64,000 nucleotides of DNA, taken from assembly GCF_015477605.1 (NCBI RefSeq), contig NZ_JADLQX010000006.1, positions 62,001-126,000 on the forward strand, written 5' to 3'. The DNA comes from Nocardia amamiensis. Its GTDB lineage: Bacteria > Actinomycetota > Actinomycetes > Mycobacteriales > Mycobacteriaceae. Shown here in pieces: positions 18,432 through 27,673 of this stretch; position 1 is the stretch's first letter, and each line of letters opens with the position of its first letter. The notes beneath the pieces were generated by a model. It searched no databases. It was given only the letters and a program-made list of their open reading frames with translations, and was not told where the DNA came from. The translations under genes and the position numbers were made by a program.

Positions 18432-21337
18432 CTGCCGGAATCCCCCTGCTCCGAAGTGGTCTCGGCGTCGGCGAGCTCGCTGTCGAGGCGCGCGCCGAGG
18501 CTGCGCAGCACGTCCAGGACCAAGCCGACCACGATGAGGTACACGCCGAGGTCGAACAGCAGCGCGGTGACCACCTTGACGTGACCGAGCACCGGCAGCG
18601 TCACCTCGATGATCGCCGAGGACAGCGGCGGCGCGCCCAGCAGCAGTGAGGAGACCGCGGTGCCCGCCGCCAGAGTAAGGCCGGCGCCGAGGACGTGTCC
18701 CGCGTCGACCGGCAGCGCCTCGCCGAGCTCGTAGCGGCCGCCGGCGAGATATCGCAGCGTAAGCGCGAGCCCCGCGGTGAGTCCGCCCGCGAAACCGCCA
18801 CCGGGCGCGTTGTGGCCGGAGAAGAAGAAGTAGACCGACAGCACCATGATGGTCGGGAACACCAGGCGGGTGGTGATCTGCAGGACCATCGACCGTTCGG
18901 CTCGGGCGACCAACCGGCCCGCGGGCAGCCAGCTCACCAGATCGGGGTCGTAGTCGGGGGAGTCCGCCGCGCGCGGCGCGCTGCCGAAACGCCTGCTGCG
19001 GAACACCAGCGAGGCCACACCGGTCGCCGCGACCACGAGCACGGAGATCTCGCCTAGGGTGTCCCAGGCACGCAGGTCGATGAGCAGCACGTTGACCGCG
19101 TTCCTGCCGCCGCCCAATGCGTATGCGGCATCGGGGATTCGATGCCAGATGGGCTCGGCGGTGCGTGCCGCGACGGCGAAACCGGCGAGCACCGCGACCA
19201 CCACGCCGACCACCGCGGACAGGATCGCTCTGCGCGCCTTGAACGCGGTCGTCCTGCTCGCCTCGATCGTCGCCGGAAAGGCGCGCAGCACCAGGACGAA
19301 GATCACCAGAGTCAGCGTTTCCACGAGGAATTGGGTCAGCGCGAGGTCGGGCGCGCCGTGCAGGGCGAAGATCACGCCGCAGCCGTAGCCGGTCACCCCG
19401 ACGACCAGCACGCTCGCCAAACGGTTGCGCAGCACCGTCGCGGCCAGCGCGGTCACCACCATGATCGCGCCGATGACCAGTTGTAGCGGCGAATCCCACA
19501 GGCGCAGTGCGACTCCGGTGCGGGTGCCGAGGGCGAGCAGCGCGCTCGGCAGGACGACCAGCGTGACCAGGATCGCCGCCTGGCTCAGCGGCAGCGAGCC
19601 GCGTTGCACCGCGGCGGTCATCCGCAGCGACAGCGTGTCCATCGCGCGCAGCGTCGCGTCGTAGGCGCGGTCGGCATTGCCGAGCCGCGGGTGCGCCGAT
19701 TCGGGGAAGCGGTCGCGCAGCCGGTACAGCAGGATGCCGACGGCGACGATCAGGACCGTCCACACCAGCGCGGCGTTGCCGCCGTGCCAGAGCGCCAGCT
19801 GCGAAAGCGATTGTCCGGGAAGTGTTTCGGCGTAGGGACGCACTCGTGTGTCCAGCCATGACGGCGCGAGGCCGGCCACCAGGCTCGCTACCGCGAGCAG
19901 CACAGGCGGAGCCAGGAACAGGGCGCCCGGCGGATGCCAGCGGATGCCGCGGTCCGCGGCTTCCGGCTGGTCCTGCTCGACCGGCACTTCGCTGGGATGG
20001 TGGGCGACCGGTGTGGCGCCGGCGGCCGGTTGTAGCGCGGCGTGCTTGTCCCCGAAGCTGCCCCACACGAACCGAAGGCTGTAGGCGACCGTCAATATCG
20101 ACCCGAGCACCACGCCCGCGATCACCGCGGCGCGTGCCGGCGCGGTGAGTGTCTCCGCGTCCAGAACAGCGCTCAGCGCGCTCTCTTTGCCCACGAAGCC
20201 GAGCAGAGGCGGGATTCCGGCCATACTCAGCGCGGCGAGGATGGCGGCGCCGCACAGCACCGGAGCCCGGCGGCCCAGCCCGGACAGCCTGCGCAGATCA
20301 CGTGTGCCCGCACCGTGATCGATGATCCCGACCACCAGGAACAGACACGCCTTGAACAGCGCGTGCGCGATGAGCATGGTCATCGCGGCCAGCGCGGCGT
20401 CCGGCGTGCCGAGGCCGGCCAGCACGATCAAGAACCCCAGCTGGCTCACCGTGCCGAAGGCCAGCACCAGCTTCAGATCCACGACTTGCAGCGACCGCAG
20501 GCCCGCCAGCAGCATGGACGCCAGACCGAGGACGAGCACCAGCGGATGCCACACCGGGTTCTGCGCGAACACCGGTGCCAGCCGGGCGACCAGGTACACA
20601 CCGGCCTTCACCATCGCCGCCGCGTGCAGGTACGCGCTCACCGGTGTGGGTGCGGCCATCGCGCCGGGCAACCAGAAATGCAGCGGCACCACGGCGGATT
20701 TGGTCAGCGCGCCCACCAGCAGCAGCGCCACCGCGACATTCGCGGCCGTACCGCTCGGTGGACTCCCCGTGGTGAGCAGATCCGACAGCAGGTAGCTGTC
20801 GTTCGATTCGGCCAGCACGACGATGCCCGTCAGCATCGCCAGCCCGCCCGCGCCGGTCACCAGCAGCGCCTGGATCGCGGCCCTGCGGGTGGCGGCCTGC
20901 TCGGCATTGTGACCGATCAGCAGGAACGACAAGACCGTCGTCGCTTCCCAGAACACGTAGAGCAGCAGCATGTTGTCGCTGGTCACCAGCCCGAACATCG
21001 CGCCTGCGAAGGCGATCAGCTCGGCGGCGAACACACCGAGCCGCGGTTCGTCGTCCTCGAAGTACCTGGCGCAGTAGGCCAGGATCAGCGCCCCGACGCC
21101 CAGTACGAGCGCGGACAGCACGGCCGCGAGCGTGTCGAAACGCAGATCGATGTTCATCGCGATGCTCGGCGCCCAGGTCAGCCGAACCCGCTGGGGATCA
21201 GCCCAATTCGCGATCACCCAAGTCAGACCGCCGAGCGGGACCAACGCCAGCAGGTAGTAAGCGTTACGTCCCAGTGCCCGCACCCACAGCGGCGCCGTCA
21301 AGGCGGCAGCAGCATGCGCGAGCAGGATTGCGAGCAA
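18428..21337 (-). CDS. mnhA: Mrp-type Na+/H+ antiporter subunit A (fused A-B form)
   Basis: 969 residues, the first gene of the operon. The N-terminal two thirds is a NuoL-like proton channel with YVFWEATTVLSFLLIG, KSAVVPLHFWLPGAMAAPTPVSAYLH and GIPPLLGFVGKES. The C terminus carries an MnhB-like module (FFFSGHNAPGGGFAGGL). This explains why no separate mnhB gene exists, as in other actinobacteria. The start is TTG, supported by a GGAG site 8 nt upstream. The complex exports Na+ (or K+/Ca2+) in exchange for protons and supports pH and salt homeostasis. 110 nt without features separate it from the membrane protein upstream. Confidence 0.95.
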   Translation of the reverse strand: MLAILLAHAAAALTAPLWVRALGRNAYYLLALVPLGGLTWVIANWADPQRVRLTWAPSIAMNIDLRFDTLAAVLSALVLGVGALILAYCARYFEDDEPRLGVFAAELIAFAGAMFGLVTSDNMLLLYVFWEATTVLSFLLIGHNAEQAATRRAAIQALLVTGAGGLAMLTGIVVLAESNDSYLLSDLLTTGSPPSGTAANVAVALLLVGALTKSAVVPLHFWLPGAMAAPTPVSAYLHAAAMVKAGVYLVARLAPVFAQNPVWHPLVLVLGLASMLLAGLRSLQVVDLKLVLAFGTVSQLGFLIVLAGLGTPDAALAAMTMLIAHALFKACLFLVVGIIDHGAGTRDLRRLSGLGRRAPVLCGAAILAALSMAGIPPLLGFVGKESALSAVLDAETLTAPARAAVIAGVVLGSILTVAYSLRFVWGSFGDKHAALQPAAGATPVAHHPSEVPVEQDQPEAADRGIRWHPPGALFLAPPVLLAVASLVAGLAPSWLDTRVRPYAETLPGQSLSQLALWHGGNAALVWTVLIVAVGILLYRLRDRFPESAHPRLGNADRAYDATLRAMDTLSLRMTAAVQRGSLPLSQAAILVTLVVLPSALLALGTRTGVALRLWDSPLQLVIGAIMVVTALAATVLRNRLASVLVVGVTGYGCGVIFALHGAPDLALTQFLVETLTLVIFVLVLRAFPATIEASRTTAFKARRAILSAVVGVVVAVLAGFAVAARTAEPIWHRIPDAAYALGGGRNAVNVLLIDLRAWDTLGEISVLVVAATGVASLVFRSRRFGSAPRAADSPDYDPDLVSWLPAGRLVARAERSMVLQITTRLVFPTIMVLSVYFFFSGHNAPGGGFAGGLTAGLALTLRYLAGGRYELGEALPVDAGHVLGAGLTLAAGTAVSSLLLGAPPLSSAIIEVTLPVLGHVKVVTALLFDLGVYLIVVGLVLDVLRSLGARLDSELADAETTSEQGDSGR

Positions 21338-21447
21338 ACTTCACTCCGTCGAGTAGGGGCGGCGGGGTGTCCGGGACAAGCCTACGTAAAGCCTGGGCCT
21401 TTCGTGGAGCGGGCGAATATGGCGTCGGCTATACCTTGGAGCCGAGG

Positions 21448-22749
21448 CTATATGTCCGCTAACGATTGGCTCTCGGGTCGCCCTTTCGGACGCGGCTTGC
21501 TGCGGGGCCGCATTTTCCGGAGCACGGCGATTCCGATCGCACTGCCTATGACGATGACGAGCGCGGTGCGGCCCGGCGTCGGGTCGTGCACCGGCACGTC
21601 GGCGTGCCAGTCCTCGAGCTTGTCCGGCATCACCGATACCGCCGAGGGCAGATAGAGCGCGGACAGCCCGAGTACGCCGCTCGGCGCGTAGCGCGGGCGT
21701 GCCGTGCCGCAGCAATAGCCCGCGGTCAGCGCCATGACGGCGCTGATAACGGCGAAACCGAACGGGCTGGCGGTCGTCGAGGTGATCATCGCGAAGATCG
21801 CGATGCCCGCGACCAGCAGGATGGCGATGGCGGCCGAGGTCATCCGGATGCCGAGCGCGACGCCGACCGCCGCCAGCGGGATCAGCAGCACCGCACTCCA
21901 GCCGGGTCGGACCGCGTAACCCACCGCGTCGACCGCCGCGGACAGGCTCACGGCCAGGTACACCCCGGTACCGTCCCGGCCGGGCAGCAGCATGGCCGCG
22001 GCCGTCGCGCTGATGATCGCCGCGGCCACGACGATCCCTATTTCGACAGCATGGCTCTCGTCGGGGAGCTTGGCGTATTGGCGGCCCAGCCATTCGGTGC
22101 CGGCCAGGATCACCAGTGCGAGCACCGTGGCGGCGAGGATCGGTGTCACCGGCAGCGCGATCGCCATGCGCGGCGCCTTCGGCTCCTCGGCGCGCGACCA
22201 GTTGCGCAAGGTACTGATCACCAGTAAGGCCAGCGCCGCGCCGATCATCCAGCGCGGCGGGGTCTCCAGCACCGCGTACGGATCGGCGTCGATATCCAGC
22301 AACTCGGCGAGATCGCCGAAGGCGAAGAACCCCACGGCGCCCACCGCGAACGCCGCGCCGGGTAGCAGCCTGCGTAGCACCACGGCGCCCAGCCCGCCCA
22401 GCAGGACGGCGCCGAACACCGAGTCGATGTAATTCTGCGTGGTGAGCATCTCCGCCGTCGACCCTTGGCGCCCGGCGAAGTGGTTGATCAGCTGCCCCAG
22501 CGCGCCTGCCGTCGCCGTGGCCCACCCGGTGAGCGGGCGGGCGGTCGTGCTGACCAAAACGGCCACCGTGACGGCGACGATCACCCCCAGCGCCGCGCTG
22601 CGCGGCACGCTGTTGAGCAGGCCGGCGATCCGGTACGGCGTGGTCTGCTGTTGCGTGGTGACGCTGACCGGCAGGAACAGTGTGACGCCCGCGACCACGG
22701 CGCCCACGAACGCCGCCGTCGCGTCGACCACCTCCCCGATCCTGCGCAC
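21448..22749 (-). CDS. Polytopic membrane protein of unknown function
   Basis: 433 residues with about twelve hydrophobic helices and a basic C-terminal tail (RKMRPRSKPRPKGRPE). I recognise no catalytic or transporter motif. The loop between the second and third helices (SVTTQQQTTPYRIAGLLNSVPRS) and the acidic segment NYIDSVFG are the only polar stretches of note. It reads in the same direction as the mnh operon and ends 110 nt before mnhA, so read-through is possible, but no functional link is shown. GTG start. Confidence 0.75.
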   Translation of the reverse strand: MRRIGEVVDATAAFVGAVVAGVTLFLPVSVTTQQQTTPYRIAGLLNSVPRSAALGVIVAVTVAVLVSTTARPLTGWATATAGALGQLINHFAGRQGSTAEMLTTQNYIDSVFGAVLLGGLGAVVLRRLLPGAAFAVGAVGFFAFGDLAELLDIDADPYAVLETPPRWMIGAALALLVISTLRNWSRAEEPKAPRMAIALPVTPILAATVLALVILAGTEWLGRQYAKLPDESHAVEIGIVVAAAIISATAAAMLLPGRDGTGVYLAVSLSAAVDAVGYAVRPGWSAVLLIPLAAVGVALGIRMTSAAIAILLVAGIAIFAMITSTTASPFGFAVISAVMALTAGYCCGTARPRYAPSGVLGLSALYLPSAVSVMPDKLEDWHADVPVHDPTPGRTALVIVIGSAIGIAVLRKMRPRSKPRPKGRPESQSLADI

Positions 22750-22874
22750 GGTTGTCGAACTTACCCGCGGTGCGCCCGCGATCTTGTAATTGCTAGCGAT
22801 TCGCTCGGAAATGTCTCCAGTGTGAAAGATGCACGAAGATCCGGTTTACCAATGGAGTGCTCTGTTCGGCTCGA

Positions 22875-25226
22875 TCAGAGGTAGCGGCCCTCGCTGGCCG
22901 CGGCTTGGCCGCGATCGTGCGCGTAGCGGCGCAGCGCATCGATCTGCAGCGGGTCGAGTGAGGGGCGCACCACCGCGGTGGCGGCCACGACGTCGGCCGC
23001 GGTCACGTCGGCGGCCTCCACATCCCGGCGCATCGCCGCGAGCGCGGCCTCGCGCAGCAGCGCGGCGCAGTCGGCGGCGGAGTATCCGTCCAACTCGTGC
23101 GCGAGTGCGTCGAGGTCGACGTCGGCGGCCAACGGCACCGCTCGGCCCGCGGTGCGCAGGATCTCCCGCCGAGCCGCCGCGTCCGGCGGCGGCACGAAGA
23201 CCAGCCGTTCCAGCCTGCCCGGCCGCAGCAGCGCCGGGTCGATCAGCTCCGGCCGGTTGGTCGCGCCGAGCACCACCACGTCGCGCAGCGGTTCCACCCC
23301 GTCGAGCTCGGTGAGCAGCGCCGCGACCACCCGGTCGCCGACGCCCGCGTCGGCGCTCTGCCCGCGGCGGGCGGCGAGCGCGTCGACCTCGTCCAGGAAG
23401 ATCAGCGACGGCGCCGAATCGCGCGCGCGCTGGAAGAGTTCGCGCACCGCGCGCTCGGACGAGCCGACCCACCGGTCCAGCAACTCGGCGCCCTTGACCG
23501 TGTGCACACTGAGTTGCCCGGTACTCGCCAGTGCGCGCACCAGGAAAGTCTTGCCGCAGCCGGGCGGGCCGTAGAGCAGCACGCCGCGTGGCGGGTCGAT
23601 GCCGAGCCGGGCGAAGGAGTCCGGATGCCGCAGCGGCCACAGCACGGCCTCGGTCAACGCCTGCTTGGTGTCCGCCATGTCGCCGACGTCGTCGAGACTC
23701 AGGCTGCCGATCGCGAGCTCCTCCATGCCGGACCGGGACAGCGGCCGGATCACCTCGAGCGCGCCGAGCAGGTCGGACTGGGTGAGCTGTGGCTCGCCCT
23801 GTTCCCTGGCCCGCGACGCCGCGCGCAGCGCCGCTTCTCGGCACAGCGCCGCCAGATCGGACACCACGAATCCCGGGGTGCGCGCGGCGATCTCGTCGAG
23901 TTTCAGGTCCTCGGTCGGCACTCGGCGCAGCAGCTGCTCCAGCAGTGCCTTGCGCACGGCGGCGGTGGGCAGGGGCAAGGCGAGTTCGCGGTCGCACAGG
24001 TCGGGGGCCCGCAGCCGCTGGTCGATCCCGACCGGGTGCGCCGTGGTCGCCAGGAGTGCGACGCCCGGTTCGGCGATGGCCGCGCGCAGCTGGTCGAGGA
24101 TGAGCGTGGCGACCGGTTCTGGGTCACCGGGCAGCAAGGCGTCGATATCGGTGACGAGCAGGATGCCGCCTTGGCCGGAGCCGATGTCGGCCACCGCTTG
24201 GGCGACCTCGCGCAGCCGCGCGCCGCTCTCGGCCGCGCCGATGGTGGGGCCGTCCAGCTCCACGACGCGCCGCCGCGCCGTGACCGCGCGGGCCAGCGTC
24301 GCTTTGCCCACACCTGCGGGTCCGGTGATCAGCACGCCGAGATGCGGTTTCGCGCCGAGCGTGCGCAGCAGCTCGGGCTCGTCCAGCGCGAGGCTGAGCC
24401 ATTCGCCCAGTTTCGCGGCTTGGCCGCGCATGCCGGGCAGGTCCTCGATCGAGATGCGCGGTGCGAGATCCCTGGTGGGTGCGGTTCGTCCCGCCGAAGC
24501 GCCGTTGGTGCCCGCCGCCGTGCAGAACGCGGCGGCCTCGGTGGCGCCGCGCGAGGCCTCACCGGCCGGGATGGGCGTTCCGGCCGAGGCCAGATCGGCG
24601 GCGGCGCGCGCGGCGACGGCTCCCGCGCCCCAGACCACCGCGGTGTTCGGCTGGACGCTCACCGGGCCGCGCGGATCGGTGGCGGTGACGGTGAGCAACT
24701 CGGTGGTCCATGCGATGCCGAAGGTGCGCGAGAGCGCCTGGGTGGCCGCCGTGGAGCTGATGTCGGGGCCGAGATCGCGCGGCAGCAGGGAGACCGCGTC
24801 GCCCACCGTGACCACTTTGCCGAGCAGCGCCTGCCGCAGAGTCGAGGCCGGAATCGTGCGGGTGGCATGGACCGAGCCGCTCACCGAGATCTGTTTCGCG
24901 CCGTAGACCGTCGCGGGGCAGACCACTACCGTCACGTTCTCGCGCAGGCCGGCGTTGGAGAGCGTGACGTCGTCGAGCAGGGCGACTCCGGCGGGCGTGC
25001 CCGGGCGCGCGACACCGACCACCGCGGCCGTACGCCGCGTCCCCACGAGCAGAATCCCGTCCCATTCCCGCAGTCCGAGCGCGGTGATGGCCTCCGGATG
25101 CAACCGGACCACCCCGCGCCGGGCATCGGCGGCGGACGGATTCAGCCGGGCGGTGAGTGCCAGTTCTGCCACTGTGCCATTCTGCCGCGCATCCCTGGTG
25201 TCGGTCACTATGTCGTGCTCGGGCAT
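22875..25226 (-). CDS. CDC48/VCP-like tandem AAA ATPase (Rv0435c-like)
   Basis: 783 residues: an N-terminal double-psi barrel-like domain (ARRGVVRLHPEAITALGL...), then two AAA modules. The second module is canonical, with Walker A GPPGCGKTFLVRAL, Walker B LIFLDEVDAL, and ATNRPELIDPALLRPGRLER with the arginine-finger region. The first is degenerate: Walker A is GPAGVGKATLARAV but the Walker B position reads VTDIDALL and the Arg-finger segment is lost. It resembles M. tuberculosis Rv0435c, which neighbours pssA-psd. It is probably a hexameric unfoldase or remodeller; the substrate is unknown. A later GTG start at 25172 is possible. Confidence 0.93.
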   Translation of the reverse strand: MPEHDIVTDTRDARQNGTVAELALTARLNPSAADARRGVVRLHPEAITALGLREWDGILLVGTRRTAAVVGVARPGTPAGVALLDDVTLSNAGLRENVTVVVCPATVYGAKQISVSGSVHATRTIPASTLRQALLGKVVTVGDAVSLLPRDLGPDISSTAATQALSRTFGIAWTTELLTVTATDPRGPVSVQPNTAVVWGAGAVAARAAADLASAGTPIPAGEASRGATEAAAFCTAAGTNGASAGRTAPTRDLAPRISIEDLPGMRGQAAKLGEWLSLALDEPELLRTLGAKPHLGVLITGPAGVGKATLARAVTARRRVVELDGPTIGAAESGARLREVAQAVADIGSGQGGILLVTDIDALLPGDPEPVATLILDQLRAAIAEPGVALLATTAHPVGIDQRLRAPDLCDRELALPLPTAAVRKALLEQLLRRVPTEDLKLDEIAARTPGFVVSDLAALCREAALRAASRAREQGEPQLTQSDLLGALEVIRPLSRSGMEELAIGSLSLDDVGDMADTKQALTEAVLWPLRHPDSFARLGIDPPRGVLLYGPPGCGKTFLVRALASTGQLSVHTVKGAELLDRWVGSSERAVRELFQRARDSAPSLIFLDEVDALAARRGQSADAGVGDRVVAALLTELDGVEPLRDVVVLGATNRPELIDPALLRPGRLERLVFVPPPDAAARREILRTAGRAVPLAADVDLDALAHELDGYSAADCAALLREAALAAMRRDVEAADVTAADVVAATAVVRPSLDPLQIDALRRYAHDRGQAAASEGRYL

Positions 25227-25305
25227 AGGGGACGCATGCCCCGAAGTGGCGATACCGAATCGTTAGTGTTCTCACGGGAGGGCGGGCGGTGACGAAAGGG
25301 TATTG

Positions 25306-25743
25306 CTACTTCTTGACGATTCCGGCGGCGACCGCGACGGAAGTGCCTGCCACGCTCGGCGACAGGCAGACCAGCTTGGCGGTGCCGAGCGCGACGTTCG
25401 GGCTGCCCTCGAACGGGCCGCCCGGGTTCTCCGCCAGTATCTGCTCGATCAGCGCTTTCTCGCCGTCGGTATCCAGGTTCTTGAACTCACCGCAGGTGGT
25501 GCTGGACGCGGGCCCGAGCGAGGAGGTGTCCTCCTGCATCGTGGTGACCGGCGCGTCTGTGCCCGCGTCGGCTTTCGGCGCCGCAGTGGGAGCGGTCGAG
25601 GTGCGTGCGGGCGCGGAGGCGCTGGTGCTCGACGCGCCCTGGCGGAGTCCGTTCGATGCGGTGGACTCGTCCGCTCCGCCGCAGCCTGCCAGCAAGAAAC
25701 CCACCGTCCCAACGGCTAGGACGATGGCGGAAGTTCGCTTCAT
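25306..25743 (-). CDS. Secreted lipoprotein with HdeA-like C-terminal region
   Basis: 145 residues with a lipoprotein signal peptide (lipobox LLAGC, Cys at about residue 21) and a Ser/Thr/Ala/Pro-rich linker. A C-terminal domain of about 60 residues has two cysteines (STTCGEF ... AKLVCLSP) that could form one disulfide. The spacing and helical pattern faintly resemble HdeA-type or other small mycobacterial secreted proteins; this is a weak guess. It lies 69 nt downstream of the UBP zinc-finger gene on the same strand and may be the last gene of that operon. Confidence 0.75.
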   Translation of the reverse strand: MKRTSAIVLAVGTVGFLLAGCGGADESTASNGLRQGASSTSASAPARTSTAPTAAPKADAGTDAPVTTMQEDTSSLGPASSTTCGEFKNLDTDGEKALIEQILAENPGGPFEGSPNVALGTAKLVCLSPSVAGTSVAVAAGIVKK

Positions 25744-25812
25744 ACCGTGCTTTCCCGGGTAAATCGTCGTGCCGGAGCCTCCGGCACGTTCGGTGCAGCG
25801 TACCGGCTCGGG

Positions 25813-26166
25813 TCAGTGGATGTGTGCCTGCCAGTCCGCCGGAACCCGCTCGCGCGGGCCTGGCACGCCTTGATTTGCCGGATGGCTGCGCGGCGGGGCC
25901 AATTCCGGCCCACCGTCATACATTTCCCCGGTCTCGAAGTTGTAGTACCAGTCCTCGCCCGGCTCGAAGCTCTGGATGAACGGGTGCCCGGTGGCCGTCG
26001 CGTGCTTGGTGGCGTGCTGCGCTGGTGAGGTGTCGCAGCAGCCGATGTGCCCGCACTGGGCGCAGCGGCGCAGGTGGACCCACCAACCCGAGTTCCGCTC
26101 GCATTCCACGCAACCCGGTCCGCTGGGCGGTACCGCGGGATCTATGCCCTCGACCTGCTCGGTCAT
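25813..26166 (-). CDS. UBP-type zinc-finger protein
   Basis: 117 residues with a single ZnF-UBP domain: GCVECERNSGWWVHLRRC, CAQCGHIGCCD, then the His triplet QHATKHATATGHP. In eukaryotes this fold binds the C-terminal Gly-Gly of free ubiquitin. Actinobacteria lack ubiquitin but have Pup (ending in Gly-Gly-Glu/Gln), so the ligand here is open. The C-terminal 40 residues are Pro-rich and disordered. The ATG overlaps the histidine kinase stop (ATGA), making it the third gene of a tightly coupled operon. Confidence 0.93.
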   Translation of the reverse strand: MTEQVEGIDPAVPPSGPGCVECERNSGWWVHLRRCAQCGHIGCCDTSPAQHATKHATATGHPFIQSFEPGEDWYYNFETGEMYDGGPELAPPRSHPANQGVPGPRERVPADWQAHIH

Positions 26167-27659
26167 GACTGCCCTTCCGCGTTCGATTCGGTGTCGATCT
26201 CATTCTGTTCGGGCCGGTGCAGCGGCAGCCAAACGGTGAACGTGGTGTCGCCCGGCTCGGACTCCACCCGGATATCCCCGTTGTGCTTGTTCACCACGAT
26301 CCGGAACGAAATATCCAGACCGAGTCCGGTGCCCTCGCCCATCGGCTTGGTGGTGAAGAACGGTTCGAAGATCCGGTTGCGCGCCTCCGCCGGGATGCCG
26401 GGACCCGTGTCGCCGATCTCCACGACCGCGCATTCGTTTTCCCGCCTGGTGCGGATGGTCAGCGTGCCGTTCCCCCCCATCGCGTACACCGCGTTGTCGA
26501 TCAGGTTGGTCCACACCTGGTTCAGCTCGGCGGCGTAGCAGGGTACCGGCGGGAGCGTCCGGTCGTACTCCTTCACCACGCGCACGCCGTCGCCGATCTT
26601 GCGACTGAGCATCACCAGCGTGCTGTCCAGCAGTTCGTGGATGTCGACCACCTGGAACGGGGCCCGGTCCATTTGCGAGTACTGCTTGGCCGCGTCGACC
26701 AGCGCGGAGATGCGCGTCGTCGAGTCGGCGATCTCGTTCATCATCAACTCGGTCTCGATGGTGTAGTTCAGCCAGCGGATGGCGCCCTGGAACACCTTCT
26801 CCGGCTCGCCTTCCAAGGTGGCCGCCACCCGCTCCAGCCAATCCGCGTCGAAACCAGCCTGGACGAAATTCGGCGCCAGGTTCCAGCCGTCGCTGATCCC
26901 GTGGTCCTCCAGCCATTCACCGAGCGCGTCCTCGCGGTCGGCGGCCTCCATCGGCGTGAGCTCAGGAGCCTTCGCGACCTGGGCGGCCGCCTCTTCTTGC
27001 AGCCGCACCAGAGCGCCGAGGGACTCCGGATGGAACTTGCCATCGGCCACCATCGCGAGCTTGTGCCGCATGCCCGCGACCCGCTCGCGCAGGCCTGCGG
27101 TGGCGCGCACCGCGGCGGCGGCCGGGTTGTTCAGCTCATGGGTGAGACCCGCCGAGAGCGACCCGAGCGCGAGCAGCCGCTCACGTTCGCCGATGCGCGC
27201 GTTGGTGTTGCGGTTGCCGAAGAACACGCCTTCCAGCAGGTGCACCGCCATCGGGAACCACTCGTGCATCATCCGGGCGAAGACGTCCGCGTCGAGCACG
27301 AAGAACCGGGAGGGCCTGGTCACGTACATCGAGCCGTTGTACTTCTGCTCGACCTTGTCGCCGATATAGGACATCCAGGCGCCCGCGTAGGCGCCGTGGT
27401 GCTCGGTGCGGACCAGCTCGATCTCCGCGCCGCCGGACTGCTTGGTGAGCACCACCTCGCCGTCCATCAACACGTAGAAGCAGGTGGCCGGTGCGCCTTC
27501 GCGGAAGACCAGTCCTGGTTCGACGGTCTCGATCCGGCCGTCGGCGCACAGCCAGTCCAGCTGCTCGTCGGTCAGCTTCTCGAACAGGAAAAGGGCGCGC
27601 AGCTCGGCGGGATCGCACACCAGCCTGCTGCGACGTTCCGCGGTCTGTTCCGTAGTCAT
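26163..27659 (-). CDS. Histidine kinase with N-terminal cNMP-binding-fold domain
   Basis: 498 residues with no membrane segment. Residues about 15-130 form a cyclic-nucleotide-binding-like beta roll (VEPGLVFREGAPATCFYVLMDGEVVL) but lack the phosphate-cassette GE..RxA motif, so canonical cAMP binding is doubtful. The H-box is LGSLSAGLTHELNNPAAAA. The ATPase part has N-box WTNLIDNAVYAM, G1 DTGPGIP, F-box FEPFFTTK and G2 GEGTGLGL. The ATG has an AGGAGG site 7 nt upstream, 14 nt after the response-regulator/flavoprotein stop, so the two form a likely two-component pair. Confidence 0.94.
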   Translation of the reverse strand: MTTEQTAERRSRLVCDPAELRALFLFEKLTDEQLDWLCADGRIETVEPGLVFREGAPATCFYVLMDGEVVLTKQSGGAEIELVRTEHHGAYAGAWMSYIGDKVEQKYNGSMYVTRPSRFFVLDADVFARMMHEWFPMAVHLLEGVFFGNRNTNARIGERERLLALGSLSAGLTHELNNPAAAAVRATAGLRERVAGMRHKLAMVADGKFHPESLGALVRLQEEAAAQVAKAPELTPMEAADREDALGEWLEDHGISDGWNLAPNFVQAGFDADWLERVAATLEGEPEKVFQGAIRWLNYTIETELMMNEIADSTTRISALVDAAKQYSQMDRAPFQVVDIHELLDSTLVMLSRKIGDGVRVVKEYDRTLPPVPCYAAELNQVWTNLIDNAVYAMGGNGTLTIRTRRENECAVVEIGDTGPGIPAEARNRIFEPFFTTKPMGEGTGLGLDISFRIVVNKHNGDIRVESEPGDTTFTVWLPLHRPEQNEIDTESNAEGQS

Positions 27660-27673
27660 TGCCTGCCTCCTGA

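Noticed and set aside
20042..21655. 537-residue plus-strand frame opposite mnhA
   Set aside because: A His/Gln/Arg-rich antisense translation of a well-supported antiporter gene, with no motifs of its own.
23097..25292. 731-residue plus-strand frame opposite the AAA ATPase
   Set aside because: An antisense shadow; the accepted strand has Walker motifs in register.
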